Source of the DNA: an uncultured Bacteroidaceae bacterium
Lineage (GTDB): Bacteria > Bacteroidota > Bacteroidia > Bacteroidales > Bacteroidaceae
Length of the DNA: 29,452 bases
Direction of reading: 5' to 3'
NCBI GenBank assembly: GCA_934271655.1
Contig: CAKQRW010000041.1
Location: forward strand, 1-29,452
The position numbers and the translations under genes are program-made. The notes under the pieces are model-generated. The model saw only the letters and a list, made by a program, of their open reading frames with translations, searched no databases and was not told the DNA's origin. Below, piece after piece: positions 1 to 8,547 of this stretch. The first letter of the stretch is position 1. Every line of letters begins with the position of its first letter.

Positions 1-72
1 AGAGCGTTATATTAACAACTTAACGGATGATTTCAGCATCTGTTTTTCGGAACATATAACTGGACACCCTAA
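1..72. repeat. Left arm of a 72-bp perfect terminal inverted repeat
   Basis: Bases 1-72 are the exact reverse complement of 29376-29447; position k pairs with 29448-k and the match stops at base 73. The inner end reads ACACCCTAA from the outside in. The arm supplies the last two bases of the TAG stop codon (71-69 on the minus strand) of the actin-like gene. An insertion-sequence end present at both contig ends in opposite orientation is the simplest explanation. An assembly overlap into one shared repeat node would look the same. I do not recognise the IS family from this end. Confidence 0.95.
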
Positions 73-2999
73 TTGTTGAGTTCTTCATACTTATCCATCA
101 AAGAAGCTTTCAAAGTGTCGAAGTTCTTGTTGATGTCGCCCACCGTATCGTAGTTTGCCGACCTGTCTCCTTGGTAAATTTTCTCAGGTACATCTTCTGC
201 ACCAGCATCACGATACAATCCTCCGTAGCATGTTGATTCCTTGCGCTCGCTCGGAAGCTCGAGAGAAACATTATGCTCGCCGCCAAAAACGGTAGAGAAG
301 ACCATGTTAATGATTTTCTTTAGAGTGCTCTTATCTGGACAAATGAATTCGTTTATGTATCTACTACCGTTTCCACTGAATACTACAGTTCTTGGTACTT
401 CACATTTATAATCCCTGTACATACAAGCCATATAGTAAAGTATGGAAGTGAGGTGATAAATAAACACAGGCTTAAAATCATGGCTCATACGTTGCTTGAT
501 GTCGCAATACTTATCATTGCTCAGCCAGAAGTTGATTATGTCTTTTGTCTTATGCTGATCCACATCCACTACTGTGAAACATTTATTGAGTTCGTCAATA
601 TCGGGACGGCTGAAATGAAGTGTATTCACATATTTGTTGTAGATGCCATTTCCCTTATCATTGTCAAAATCCACAAAACCATTTTCCCAAAGAACATCAC
701 ATCCGAAATGAACGGAATTTGCCATCACAGGGTGATTGTCTTTGAAGTAAACATAATCTGTTGAACCTCCACCAATATCAATAACTGTCACAGCATCAGA
801 ATTCTTGATATAGTCCATTTTCTTGAAGTAATAGTATGGAGCCTCCGATTCTGAGCAACATGCTATATGATCTGGCTGAATAGTCAGGATATTCCCTGGC
901 TCTTTAGTCCAAACGTCATTGTAGATGTCGCGTACAGTACCCATAAAACTCAATGGACGGAACCATACAAGACGAGTCTGACTAAGATCACCATCGTGCT
1001 GAAGAATGTCACACTTTATGATGAGCAACAACTCACGTATGAACACACGCAGCTTTGCATCATCCTTATTCCACTTTATATCCGTGTACACCCTCTGGTC
1101 ATCATTATTCATGAGCCTTTCATAGAAGAAAGCTATATTGTGATTATCAAAGAGCTTTGGTCTATTTGTACTATTTCTTATACCGCAAAGAGCTGTTCGT
1201 ATTGGAAACCTGTAGTCCATGCCGTCAATAATGGCAGGAAGAAACTCTGTTTTAATCCTGTTCTTCGCTTTCTCGAATATAGAATCTTCAATGCAGCGAG
1301 AAAGAGAGAATTGCTGGTCCTCTGGCGTTTCATGCAGGTAGTTCACCATTGGTCGGGTCATCTTAAACATTTCTGGCTTATTGTTCTCCCCATTCTTGCA
1401 GCGAGACATGAAGGTGTTGGATGTTCCGAGGTCGATAGCATAGGTGAATGTATCGTTTGTCACCTGACTTGTTTCCCATATGGGCAACAGCAGCCCTGTG
1501 TCACCAAGGATTTTCACCTCAATGGCATCAAATGAAGAATTGTACAGTTCATAGAACTTTGTTCCACCTTCTGCATCGTCCGTTTTCTGTCGTGAACGCA
1601 CCACTGCTGGGAGTACACCAAACTGCGCACCTGTTGTAGCAGGGTCAAGCTCTCTAATAGGGCTGAGACCTCCAGTGCCATTTTTGAAGAATGACAGAGA
1701 AATCTGGTCTATATTAAAGTTTGGAACTTCGGCATCCTCATCCGCCGCCACAACAAGAATCTTGAAGTAGTTATTCTCTTGTGGATTCGGTGAGAGTATG
1801 TTAGGGAACACACCCAGGTCGAAGTTTATGCTTGCCATGCCTAAATCTACTATTCTGCCCATTCCCGATTTGAATGGCTCTAATGCGTATTCCTTCTCAT
1901 AGCTCTTGCCTTTATATCTGAGACTTACTGTTACAGAATTGCGACCAACATGCAGATCGGAATCAGGGCATTTTCCACCAAACAGACTCAACACATCTGC
2001 TTTGAATGGAAGCAGGAAGTCATAGTTACGGTCTGCACTATCGTTCTTATACTTAATTGCCTGGAAATGCTTTCTGTCTATGCGATAAGGAAGTTTGATG
2101 AGTGTGGAGGTGAAATAGCTGTTTATGTCTATTTCGTCGCAAGACTTTATGGCGAGACCACTGACTACAAGATCATCATTCTGGTCTGTCTTGACGGCCG
2201 CCATCCTCAGGCTATAGTCTGTACGGATGTCAGAATCATTCTTAAAGCTCCTTACATACTCTTTCAAATCCTTTAAGCGAGAGTCTACACTATCTGACCC
2301 AAACAATTCATTGTACATATAGTTCTTGAAGTCCTGGTCTCTGTCCTCAAACATCATGACGTCGCGGAAATATTCTCCACCTGACTTTCTGTGTATATGC
2401 ACATTCTCATACTGTTCGCCAACGAAAACAATAGTCTTAGCTCCGTTTTGTACCTGCTGAGACTTATCCATATCTGGTGGTGTGACAAAGCCAGTCAAAG
2501 GAGAAGTGCAAGCGAGAAGCTTGTTCTTTCCATCTACTGTAAACACGAGAAAATACAATTTATCTTCCGCAATATCAGTCTTGTAATAGTCATTGATGGA
2601 ATTATAGAGAATAGGCATCTTCTTCTTCAAGTAATCCATATTCTCCTTGCTGTTCCACTCACGAAGTTCTATCTTTTCTCCACTTTTCCAAGTGTTATTT
2701 CGATGATACTTTAGATTGAAGAGCAATTCATACACATCGAGTATGTCTGATACCATCTGACGGTATGCGAATCCTGCTTCTTTTTTAGGGTCGATATGCT
2801 CTTCCTTAGCTCTGCGGAAAGCCTCACGAGCCACAAAGAAACGTGCAAAAGGAGTAGGAAGGGAGTTCAGTGCTCCGCTATTGTCTGTTTTCTGCTCCAT
2901 CACCTTATCAAGGTGCTCAGCTGTCAATCCTGTATCTTGGGCTATCCATTCTGTACCTTGAATGCCACGGTCTACTATATTGAGGTCTATTCTTGACAT
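69..2999 (-). CDS. Large protein with C-terminal actin/Hsp70-like ATPase domain (fourth gene of a cytoskeleton-like operon)
   Basis: This is a 976-aa protein with no signal peptide, so it is probably cytoplasmic. Residues 1 to about 515 form a region I do not recognise. Residues about 518-930 carry the three nucleotide-binding signatures of the actin/Hsp70 fold: phosphate-1 loop IDLGTSNTF (522-530), phosphate-2 loop IDIGGGSTDY (740-749) and an adenosine-type motif VVFSGNGS (872-879). The last 45 residues are polar and helix-like. Length and layout are reminiscent of SrfB-type large actin-like proteins, but I see no specific signature, so that comparison is speculative. It starts 4 nt after the tubulin-like gene and is surely co-transcribed with it. 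The stop codon uses bases of the terminal repeat, so the native C-terminus may have been altered. The ATPase fold is confident; the biological role is unknown. Confidence 0.85.
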   Translation of the reverse strand: MSRIDLNIVDRGIQGTEWIAQDTGLTAEHLDKVMEQKTDNSGALNSLPTPFARFFVAREAFRRAKEEHIDPKKEAGFAYRQMVSDILDVYELLFNLKYHRNNTWKSGEKIELREWNSKENMDYLKKKMPILYNSINDYYKTDIAEDKLYFLVFTVDGKNKLLACTSPLTGFVTPPDMDKSQQVQNGAKTIVFVGEQYENVHIHRKSGGEYFRDVMMFEDRDQDFKNYMYNELFGSDSVDSRLKDLKEYVRSFKNDSDIRTDYSLRMAAVKTDQNDDLVVSGLAIKSCDEIDINSYFTSTLIKLPYRIDRKHFQAIKYKNDSADRNYDFLLPFKADVLSLFGGKCPDSDLHVGRNSVTVSLRYKGKSYEKEYALEPFKSGMGRIVDLGMASINFDLGVFPNILSPNPQENNYFKILVVAADEDAEVPNFNIDQISLSFFKNGTGGLSPIRELDPATTGAQFGVLPAVVRSRQKTDDAEGGTKFYELYNSSFDAIEVKILGDTGLLLPIWETSQVTNDTFTYAIDLGTSNTFMSRCKNGENNKPEMFKMTRPMVNYLHETPEDQQFSLSRCIEDSIFEKAKNRIKTEFLPAIIDGMDYRFPIRTALCGIRNSTNRPKLFDNHNIAFFYERLMNNDDQRVYTDIKWNKDDAKLRVFIRELLLIIKCDILQHDGDLSQTRLVWFRPLSFMGTVRDIYNDVWTKEPGNILTIQPDHIACCSESEAPYYYFKKMDYIKNSDAVTVIDIGGGSTDYVYFKDNHPVMANSVHFGCDVLWENGFVDFDNDKGNGIYNKYVNTLHFSRPDIDELNKCFTVVDVDQHKTKDIINFWLSNDKYCDIKQRMSHDFKPVFIYHLTSILYYMACMYRDYKCEVPRTVVFSGNGSRYINEFICPDKSTLKKIINMVFSTVFGGEHNVSLELPSERKESTCYGGLYRDAGAEDVPEKIYQGDRSANYDTVGDINKNFDTLKASLMDKYEELNN

Positions 3000-3003
3000 A
3001 TCC

Positions 3004-4401
3004 TTATCTAAAAATCTTGTTAGTATATTTATCTATAGCATCATACGCAAATTTCAAAAAGAATCTAAACTTGTTGCTATGATCATTTTTTTTATAATTA
3101 TTGCTTGCCTTAATCATGCTGAGCAGATAATACGAATCATCCTTTGCGTCAAGCTTTAAGCCCTTTATCCAACCGCTCATATTCTTTGCATTATCATAAT
3201 GCAGTGGGGCGAATGCTCGCTTGTTCTGAGCAAGTTCTGAGTACCACTGGTAGTACACCTCTGTAAAGCGTTCGAGAGACTGAAATGCCACGTCTTTGTA
3301 GAAATCATCATTCCATCCTCTATTCTTGATAAGCGGAAAGAACTTTTCAGAAGGCAGAGACTGAACGAATTGGCGCAGCAGCATGTAGTCTGCCACACTT
3401 TTGACAATATCTCTATAGCCAGTCCCTAAAGAGGTCAGGTCGACAGACTCCTTGTCGTCTTCAATAGCGCGTGTCATATACTGCAGAGTATCGGGCTTTT
3501 CTCTTTTGAGAAAATCGAAAAGAGCCGATGCAGCTACCAGCTCAATAAAGTTTGCCTTGTCGTCTTGCTTCTTTTCATCATTGTCATATATCTGCTTCAA
3601 GTTCTTCTCGCCTATGTAATACAGGTAGTCAGATTTGACTGTACCGTCATAATAGGCAAGGGCAGCCTTAGTCTTTGTGCAGAAATTGGCAGAATCGATA
3701 TCGCTTCCTGTCGTTGCAGGGTCTTTTAGACCATAATAGGGGAGAACTGTCACAGCCCCCATCAAGGCATTCTTCACAGCAGGCTCATTGTCTGCGAATC
3801 TTATTTTCTTTTCAAGAAGTGGATAACCTGATGCCCCTGTTCCACCAAAGATGGAACTTATGATAAAGACCCTGTCATCCTTCTCACATTGATACTTGAA
3901 ATCCTTAAACCATGTGGCTCCCTCTATCATGTCTCCCAGCACAACTGTTCCAACATTAGGATTTCCCTTGAATCCTACAGAGAGCGAATTGTTCAAGTTC
4001 TTAGTAGAGAACAGCGTCTCCACCAAATAGTTGTTTACATCCTCTGCCCCAAGATTATCCCTGCCTATATATGAGCTGAACTTCTCCTCTTTCCCGGCAT
4101 TTTGCTGTGTGTCATTTGTCTGATTACACAGCTCTGCAAGTGTTTTAATTTCAGAACTGAAAAAGCCGTCAAGATGATTCAGCGTAGAAGAGCCATTGTT
4201 TACAGACCTGTTGTATATCTCTTCATAACTGTCAATCAGCGAATGCAGATTTTTCTTTTCTTCCAAATCGAGGTGAGGATCAAGAATGATTGGAATAACT
4301 GTATAGCCGTTAGTGCTCATGCCACCAGCCATAAGCATTGTGACACTCTTCATCACACGTATGCCGGTACCTCCAATACAGAATACAAATACCTTCTTCA
4401 T
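3004..4401 (-). CDS. Tubulin/FtsZ-like GTPase-fold protein (third gene of operon)
   Basis: This 465-aa protein opens with a beta strand and a glycine loop, FVFCIGGTGIRVMKS (5-19), like the first nucleotide-binding loop of tubulin/FtsZ Rossmann folds. A second loop, SSIFGGTGASGYP (182-194), matches the tubulin signature GGGTGS/GGTGTG. Such paired loops mark the divergent tubulin-like families found in bacterial gene clusters (the Pfam Tubulin_2 type is one candidate). FtsZ itself has a different context and a shorter N-terminal part. The region about 260-465 is helical and unrecognised. It has no signal peptide or membrane segment. The gene lies 5 nt after the membrane-protein gene and 4 nt before the actin-like gene, so the two polymer-type folds are likely made together. 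Nucleotide binding is a good inference; polymerisation is unproven. Confidence 0.8.
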   Translation of the reverse strand: MKKVFVFCIGGTGIRVMKSVTMLMAGGMSTNGYTVIPIILDPHLDLEEKKNLHSLIDSYEEIYNRSVNNGSSTLNHLDGFFSSEIKTLAELCNQTNDTQQNAGKEEKFSSYIGRDNLGAEDVNNYLVETLFSTKNLNNSLSVGFKGNPNVGTVVLGDMIEGATWFKDFKYQCEKDDRVFIISSIFGGTGASGYPLLEKKIRFADNEPAVKNALMGAVTVLPYYGLKDPATTGSDIDSANFCTKTKAALAYYDGTVKSDYLYYIGEKNLKQIYDNDEKKQDDKANFIELVAASALFDFLKREKPDTLQYMTRAIEDDKESVDLTSLGTGYRDIVKSVADYMLLRQFVQSLPSEKFFPLIKNRGWNDDFYKDVAFQSLERFTEVYYQWYSELAQNKRAFAPLHYDNAKNMSGWIKGLKLDAKDDSYYLLSMIKASNNYKKNDHSNKFRFFLKFAYDAIDKYTNKIFR

Positions 4402-4406
4402 TCATT

Positions 4407-4850
4407 TTAGATTTTAAAGATTCTAAATGCGTTGGTTTTTAGCCAATTACACCAAACAAACGATGTCGCAAAATACAGCAACGACGCATATATCGCATTG
4501 CCTATTGCAATCCTCAGTTCAAGTCCAAAAGAGCCTTGCAACTTTGGCTCAGTCACAATATACTCGCACCCCAAGGTGAAGAGTAATGAAACTAAGAATG
4601 TAGCCAACAAGAACATGAGCCAATGTTTGGGAAGGTAATGTCTTCCCGGCATTTCATTATAAGGACAATAGTAAAAAAAGGCTAATCCTATGCCGATACA
4701 AATAAAGAGACCTATGATGATAGGAGATTCACTCTCTAATTGTCTCCAGAAATTTTGCGCCTGATTGTAAAGAGCCTCATTATCATGGAAAGGCTTGACG
4801 AAGTCTTGCATCGAGCCTGCTATCCACTTGTACAAATCTAAACCTTTCAT
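4407..4850 (-). CDS. Small three-helix membrane protein (second gene of operon)
   Basis: This 147-aa protein has a polar N-terminal segment (about 1-42) and three hydrophobic stretches at roughly 43-62 (PIIIGLFICIGIGLAFFYY), 77-97 and 110-132, so it is probably an inner-membrane protein. I recognise no family. Its ATG overlaps the stop of the lipoprotein gene by the ATGA arrangement at 4850-4847, which usually signals translational coupling. Its stop is 5 nt before the tubulin-like gene. From position and topology it could be the membrane link between a cell-envelope lipoprotein and the cytoplasmic nucleotide-binding pair; that is inference only. Confidence 0.75.
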   Translation of the reverse strand: MKGLDLYKWIAGSMQDFVKPFHDNEALYNQAQNFWRQLESESPIIIGLFICIGIGLAFFYYCPYNEMPGRHYLPKHWLMFLLATFLVSLLFTLGCEYIVTEPKLQGSFGLELRIAIGNAIYASLLYFATSFVWCNWLKTNAFRIFKI

Positions 4851-6124
4851 TTATTGTTTTTAGATATTAAAATGTAATTTGATTTCAACTTTTTATTTAC
4901 CACTCCGCCACAGAACATTCCTTTAACGAAGTCTATGACAGAGTAGGATTTCGTAGGATCATCTTCATTTGTTGCCCCTTCAAAGAACTCATTAAAAAGG
5001 ACATAGTCTGTGTCAGGCAATTCCAAAGTCCACTCCAGCACCTCCGAATCCATTGCCATATTTCCAATCTTCAGTTCTACAGTGGCAGTAGATACTCGTT
5101 TAAGTTCCTTCTCTGTTATGTTCTGCGATTCCACAGAAATGTCACCTACTTTGACAACTGAACCATAAAGTGCTTTTACCTTAAAGGCATCCTCAAACAC
5201 TTTCTCATCACTTATCAGCCATCTGTAATCTTCAAGGTTAACTTTCAACTTTATGGTGCATGAATCATCGTCAGCATTGTAATCCACAAATGTTGGCTGA
5301 TCTTCTTCCATTTGAATACAATTCACAGGTATTCCAAAAGAATAACGAGGTTTGCCATAGTTGAATCCACTCTCAATATTGTCAACAAAGTGTCCACGCT
5401 CCTCCAATATGGATGAAATGCCATTTCTCATTTCTGCTACCTGCTCCCCATTTCCTATTATGAGATAATAATATGGAGACCTATCTGTAACAACACTTCC
5501 GTTTTTGTCACAGAAATCAGATGTGGCGCAAACAAGGCTTACAGCTTTCCCGTATTTGCCAATAATTGAACTTACGTCTGTGCTATATTGTGTCATAAGA
5601 ACACTGGGAGCAGCTTGCCCCACCGGACTGTATTTCATATCAGACACAAGCACAGCCACTTCTCCAGCATCAGCACCAAGGTCGGAAATCATCGTTTCCA
5701 GCATCTTGGGAACTCTTGTGGAAGCAGAAGAAACCAATTGTCCCGTGTTCATGCAAGTTTGGAATTGCGACTGAGACATCTCTGATCCCTTGCTTCCATC
5801 ATTTGTAAGTATTGACACATTGGGCGCTATAGGTGAATAATAGCTCAACACATTCCACAAGTCTGCCTTAAACTGCGTGGGACAGTTTGCCCTAAAAAAT
5901 CCGTTCATGCTGCCAGAGACTTCCACGTAGAATTTCACTTGCAAAGGTTGCTTCATTTCAAAATGTGCTAAATCCATACTATCTACAAGCAGATAGCCCT
6001 CCGAATCAAATCGCGGATCGCACATTGTATTTATATCGCTTCCGCAACTTACAACAGACATGATGCTACCTATAAGTAGCACGAGCATGCCGCCACCCAA
6101 CACCAAACTCCCTTTTAAATTCAT
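4847..6124 (-). CDS. vWA-like lipoprotein (first gene of operon)
   Basis: This 425-aa protein begins with a hydrophobic signal ending in a lipobox-like SVVSC (Cys27), predicting an exported lipid-anchored protein. After a short linker, KFYVEVSGSMNGF (64-76) resembles the first MIDAS motif of von Willebrand A domains (DxSxS), with Glu68 in place of the first Asp. NTGQLVSS (127-134) could supply the MIDAS Thr, and VAVLVSDMKYSP (156-167) matches the strand ending in the last MIDAS Asp. Residues about 260-425 look beta-rich and may form a second domain. The start at 6124 gives the complete signal peptide; an in-frame run upstream was not needed. It is the promoter-proximal gene behind a structured leader. 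vWA assignment is by motif only and moderately sure; the lipoprotein call is strong. Confidence 0.75.
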   Translation of the reverse strand: MNLKGSLVLGGGMLVLLIGSIMSVVSCGSDINTMCDPRFDSEGYLLVDSMDLAHFEMKQPLQVKFYVEVSGSMNGFFRANCPTQFKADLWNVLSYYSPIAPNVSILTNDGSKGSEMSQSQFQTCMNTGQLVSSASTRVPKMLETMISDLGADAGEVAVLVSDMKYSPVGQAAPSVLMTQYSTDVSSIIGKYGKAVSLVCATSDFCDKNGSVVTDRSPYYYLIIGNGEQVAEMRNGISSILEERGHFVDNIESGFNYGKPRYSFGIPVNCIQMEEDQPTFVDYNADDDSCTIKLKVNLEDYRWLISDEKVFEDAFKVKALYGSVVKVGDISVESQNITEKELKRVSTATVELKIGNMAMDSEVLEWTLELPDTDYVLFNEFFEGATNEDDPTKSYSVIDFVKGMFCGGVVNKKLKSNYILISKNNK

Positions 6125-6125
6125 A

Positions 6126-6490
6126 TCATTTTTCTGTTTTATAAATAATTACTATTCGTTTACAAAAAGAAAAAGGCGTAGAAACTCTATTGTGTTCGTC
6201 GCTTTTGTCTATTGAGGTCGTAGGAAAAAACCGTGATGTCAAAAGCAAGAAACAATAGATGTCTACGCCAATATATATGAAAGCACTTAGTGTACCCCTC
6301 ACGATGAGGGGTACACCTATGCCTGTGTATATACACATAGGGTAGACGTCCACCGCTATCTTCATCCGTACATCTTTTGAAATTTCCTACGTTTCAATAG
6401 AACAGAAGAAAACGTATAGCAAACGTCTTTCTCTTTATGATATGCCAGACAGCCGATTATCGCCAGCATCTCTTTGCCGACCATCTGCAG
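6126..6490 (-). promoter_or_regulatory. Long structured 5' leader of the four-gene operon
   Basis: Between the predicted promoter and the lipoprotein start lie about 365 nt with no convincing gene. Inverted repeats are GTGTACCCCTC/GAGGGGTACAC (11 bp, 6290-6316), TACGTTT/AAACGTA (about 6389-6417) and a compound stem with arms 6175-6193 and 6252-6269, plus an inner GCTTTTG/CAAAAGC pair (6201-6207/6240-6246). The leader is far longer than the 30-60 nt typical of its neighbours here. It may be a regulatory RNA or attenuator. A 79-codon open frame (6365-6126) also crosses it with an ATG start and a stop 1 nt before the lipoprotein ATG, but its codons coincide with the palindromes, so I treat it as probably noncoding. 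Confidence 0.5.
6163..6269 (-). terminator. Terminator-like hairpin inside the operon leader (possible attenuator)
   Basis: Read on the minus strand, the arms GGCGTAGA...CTATTGT and ACAATAG...TCTACGCC pair in two helices (8 and 7 bp separated by an internal loop). They are followed directly by TTTTTCTTTTTG, the pattern of an intrinsic terminator, about 40 nt before the first start codon. A terminator between promoter and operon suggests conditional read-through. The loop is long (about 58 nt) and contains a further stem, so it could also be a sensing domain. Confidence 0.4.
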
Positions 6491-6500
6491 AATGACAATG

Positions 6501-6531
6501 CAAAATTAAGTTTTTTTGTTTACAATCACAA
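6501..6531 (-). promoter_or_regulatory. Predicted Bacteroidetes promoter of the four-gene operon
   Basis: On the minus strand TAATTTTG (6508-6501) matches the -7 consensus TAnnTTTG, and TTG (6531-6529) lies 20 nt upstream, the usual -33 spacing. Transcription would start near 6493 and give a leader of about 365 nt. Confidence 0.6.
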
Positions 6532-6685
6532 CAATTTTGACATTATTTACATGGATATATTGAAGAAAAGACGAGTGGCATGGGCGTTTTCTCTATAAAT
6601 TAAGGCGTATAGGTCATTTTGCAGGATTTTCCAGTGCTGGTTTGTTGCTATAGTAATGGTAAAACTATAACTTGGTACAAAAAAG

Positions 6686-7935
6686 CTAAGCAGATTTGCA
6701 CCTGACTACATATGTAGATTCTAACTTAGGCAATTGCTCGTCAAAAACGATACGCTTTAGCCTTCGGATTCATATGATTCGTCAAGCGTTCTTTGAGTTT
6801 GATATCTCCTATAGCTGATGGAGGCATAAACGACCAAGCCTTTGGAGGTAGTTGTCTCATTTGCTTTTTTACAAGCATATTCAGCTGACAGCAATGGAAC
6901 TCCGCTCCAAGCTCTAGATATATGTGTAAACAACCTATGTTCTATAGGATTGTACTTTGAGCAATATAGAGGGTAACGCACCATAATGATGTCTAATCCG
7001 AGAGAGACAGCTAACTTCATAAGTTCCTGCTTGATAATATGATGCTAGGCTGAGTTAGAGCCTCCTCCATCACATAAAATGCAGATAGCGGTAGCTTTCG
7101 GATATTCCCATTGCAGGTAGTCCTTCCAAATGCGTGCGACGTTGTCACATACGAACTCTGCAGTGTCATGGCTATTCCCTATGGTAAGATACCCTACGTT
7201 CCTTTCCACAGCATAGATGCCGTGCGGAACGATGGTTCCTTTAGAAAAAGAAGCATAGTCATGGTCAAGTGCAGCTAGTTCATGCTGCGAGAAGGTCTTA
7301 CCTGCACGTTTGAAGTTGCCCAGCATTTCCTTCTTCTTAGTGTCGATACTGAGAACAGGTATTCCTAGACGCACACAAGAAGTCCAAGTGGATTCCACCA
7401 TTTTGAATTGAGCATCTCGGTTCTCAACATCCTTCAATGTCTTGGCCTTGTGGAAAGAGCGTTTCTTGAAACATCTGAGCTTTATCATCTTACGAACAAT
7501 GTAACAGGAGATAGCAATGGCTTGCTCTTTGAACATTTGTTTGATTTGAGTTACCGAAAGGTCTAACCATCTTACTGAGTCGTCTTGCGGAAGACCTGCC
7601 ATGTGGTTTTGGGCAATCTCATCAAACAGAGATAGGTATTCAGTATGTTCCTCCAAGATTGGCTTTCGACCGTCTCCTGAAGCACGGACGGTTTTCTTGG
7701 GTAGAGTTGCTTTGCTTTTGAGTTAATGAATACCTCTATAGATGGTATTTCTATATATACGCATAGAAGCACACACGGCAGCAACGCCATGTTTGCCAAT
7801 GTTGATAGCTCTTGTAGCACAATATAGCCGACGCTGACGTTCGTCTAATTGTTGGATGTATGTCAAATCGTCTTTAGAAAACCTCAAATCCGCAACTTTA
7901 GAGGGCAAGGAGCTTTTGCCATCAAAAGAAGGAAT
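6686..7935 (-). pseudogene. ISAzo13-family transposase, degraded
   Basis: The minus-strand reading is recognisable over about 410 codons. The N-terminal part has RRLYCATRAINIGKHGVAAV (HTH region). Then come LSIDTKKKEMLGNFKRAG, the HDTAEFVCDNVARIW segment, CDGGGSN, and KYNPIEHRLFTHISRAWSGVPL. This is the motif order of ISAzo13 (Rhodopirellula-type) DDE transposases. Two in-frame stops interrupt it: TAA at 7725-7723 and TAG at 7047-7045, directly after the GGGSN motif. The final segment (GLKRIVFDEQLPKLES) needs a frame change near 6757 and ends at 6686. It is therefore inactive. I could not fix its terminal repeats. Confidence 0.85.
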
Positions 7936-8049
7936 CTATTGAATCCAGAGAAGTCAAAAACTGGTTATAGGAACTTTTATGATACAAAATCCCTTACCCC
8001 ATAAAGCGACTTGAGGCAATACGCATATTATTCCACAAAGGAATCTTGC

Positions 8050-8410
8050 TTATCCAAAGCCTGTTTGAAACAGATTGGCATACGCATAATTTTCTGTGTA
8101 AATGTTCAGCACATGCTGGCGTGATGTCTTAATCCATTTTGCAGGAACAGAGACAATTTTGGAAACAAAGGTCTTGATGCGACTATTTATGCTCAAACCA
8201 AATTTATTTGTGTCCAATCTCTGCATGATAGTCTTGTAGAAGTTTCTTATGAGAGCGGAGTATCCCGCTGTATTGATAACCATAGCATTTACTACACAGC
8301 CCTAAGGTTGAGTCTATCGTTTGGGACAAAAGAGCATTAAATTGCTCCATGATTGGAAATATTTCCTCCAAAAGAGTGAGTTTCTCAGATTTTATTCGTA
8401 CTTTTGCCAT
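8050..8410 (-). pseudogene. IS1380-family transposase remnant with internal deletion
   Basis: On the minus strand, MAKVRIKSEKLTLLEEIFPI starts at 8410 and continues through DSTLGL and YGYQYS, as in the N-terminus of Bacteroidales IS1380 transposases. Near 8250-8290 the frame changes and continues as ALIRNFYKTIMQRLDTNKFG and VPAKWIKTSRQHVLNIY, which match the C-terminal end of the same family. The catalytic middle (about 300 residues in full-length members) is missing. The deletion leaves about 120 codons in two frames. This is an inactive relic 140 bp upstream of the secreted glycosidase-like gene. Confidence 0.7.
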
Positions 8411-8547
8411 ATCATTCAGAATTTTGTTTGTTTTTAAATGCCGCATTAAGATAAGTAAAATTTCTGACATGGTAAAATCCTGAACAACTTTTTATTGTCC
8501 AGACGCTTATAAAAACATCAAATTTTAATACTGCGGAATTTAGGGTA

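Noticed and set aside
69..2999. DnaK or another classical Hsp70 chaperone
   Set aside because: Only the nucleotide-binding motifs match; there is no substrate-binding domain after the ATPase, and a long unrelated N-terminal region comes before it.
3004..4401. Cell-division FtsZ
   Set aside because: The glycine loops fit the superfamily, but the spacing between them (about 175 residues) and the C-terminal half do not match FtsZ, and no division genes are nearby.
6126..6365. A 79-codon minus-strand open frame (MKIAVDVYPMCIYTGIG...) in the operon leader
   Set aside because: It has an ATG and a hydrophobic middle, but its codons coincide with strong inverted repeats and no family is recognisable. 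A structured RNA explains the sequence better; kept only as an alternative.
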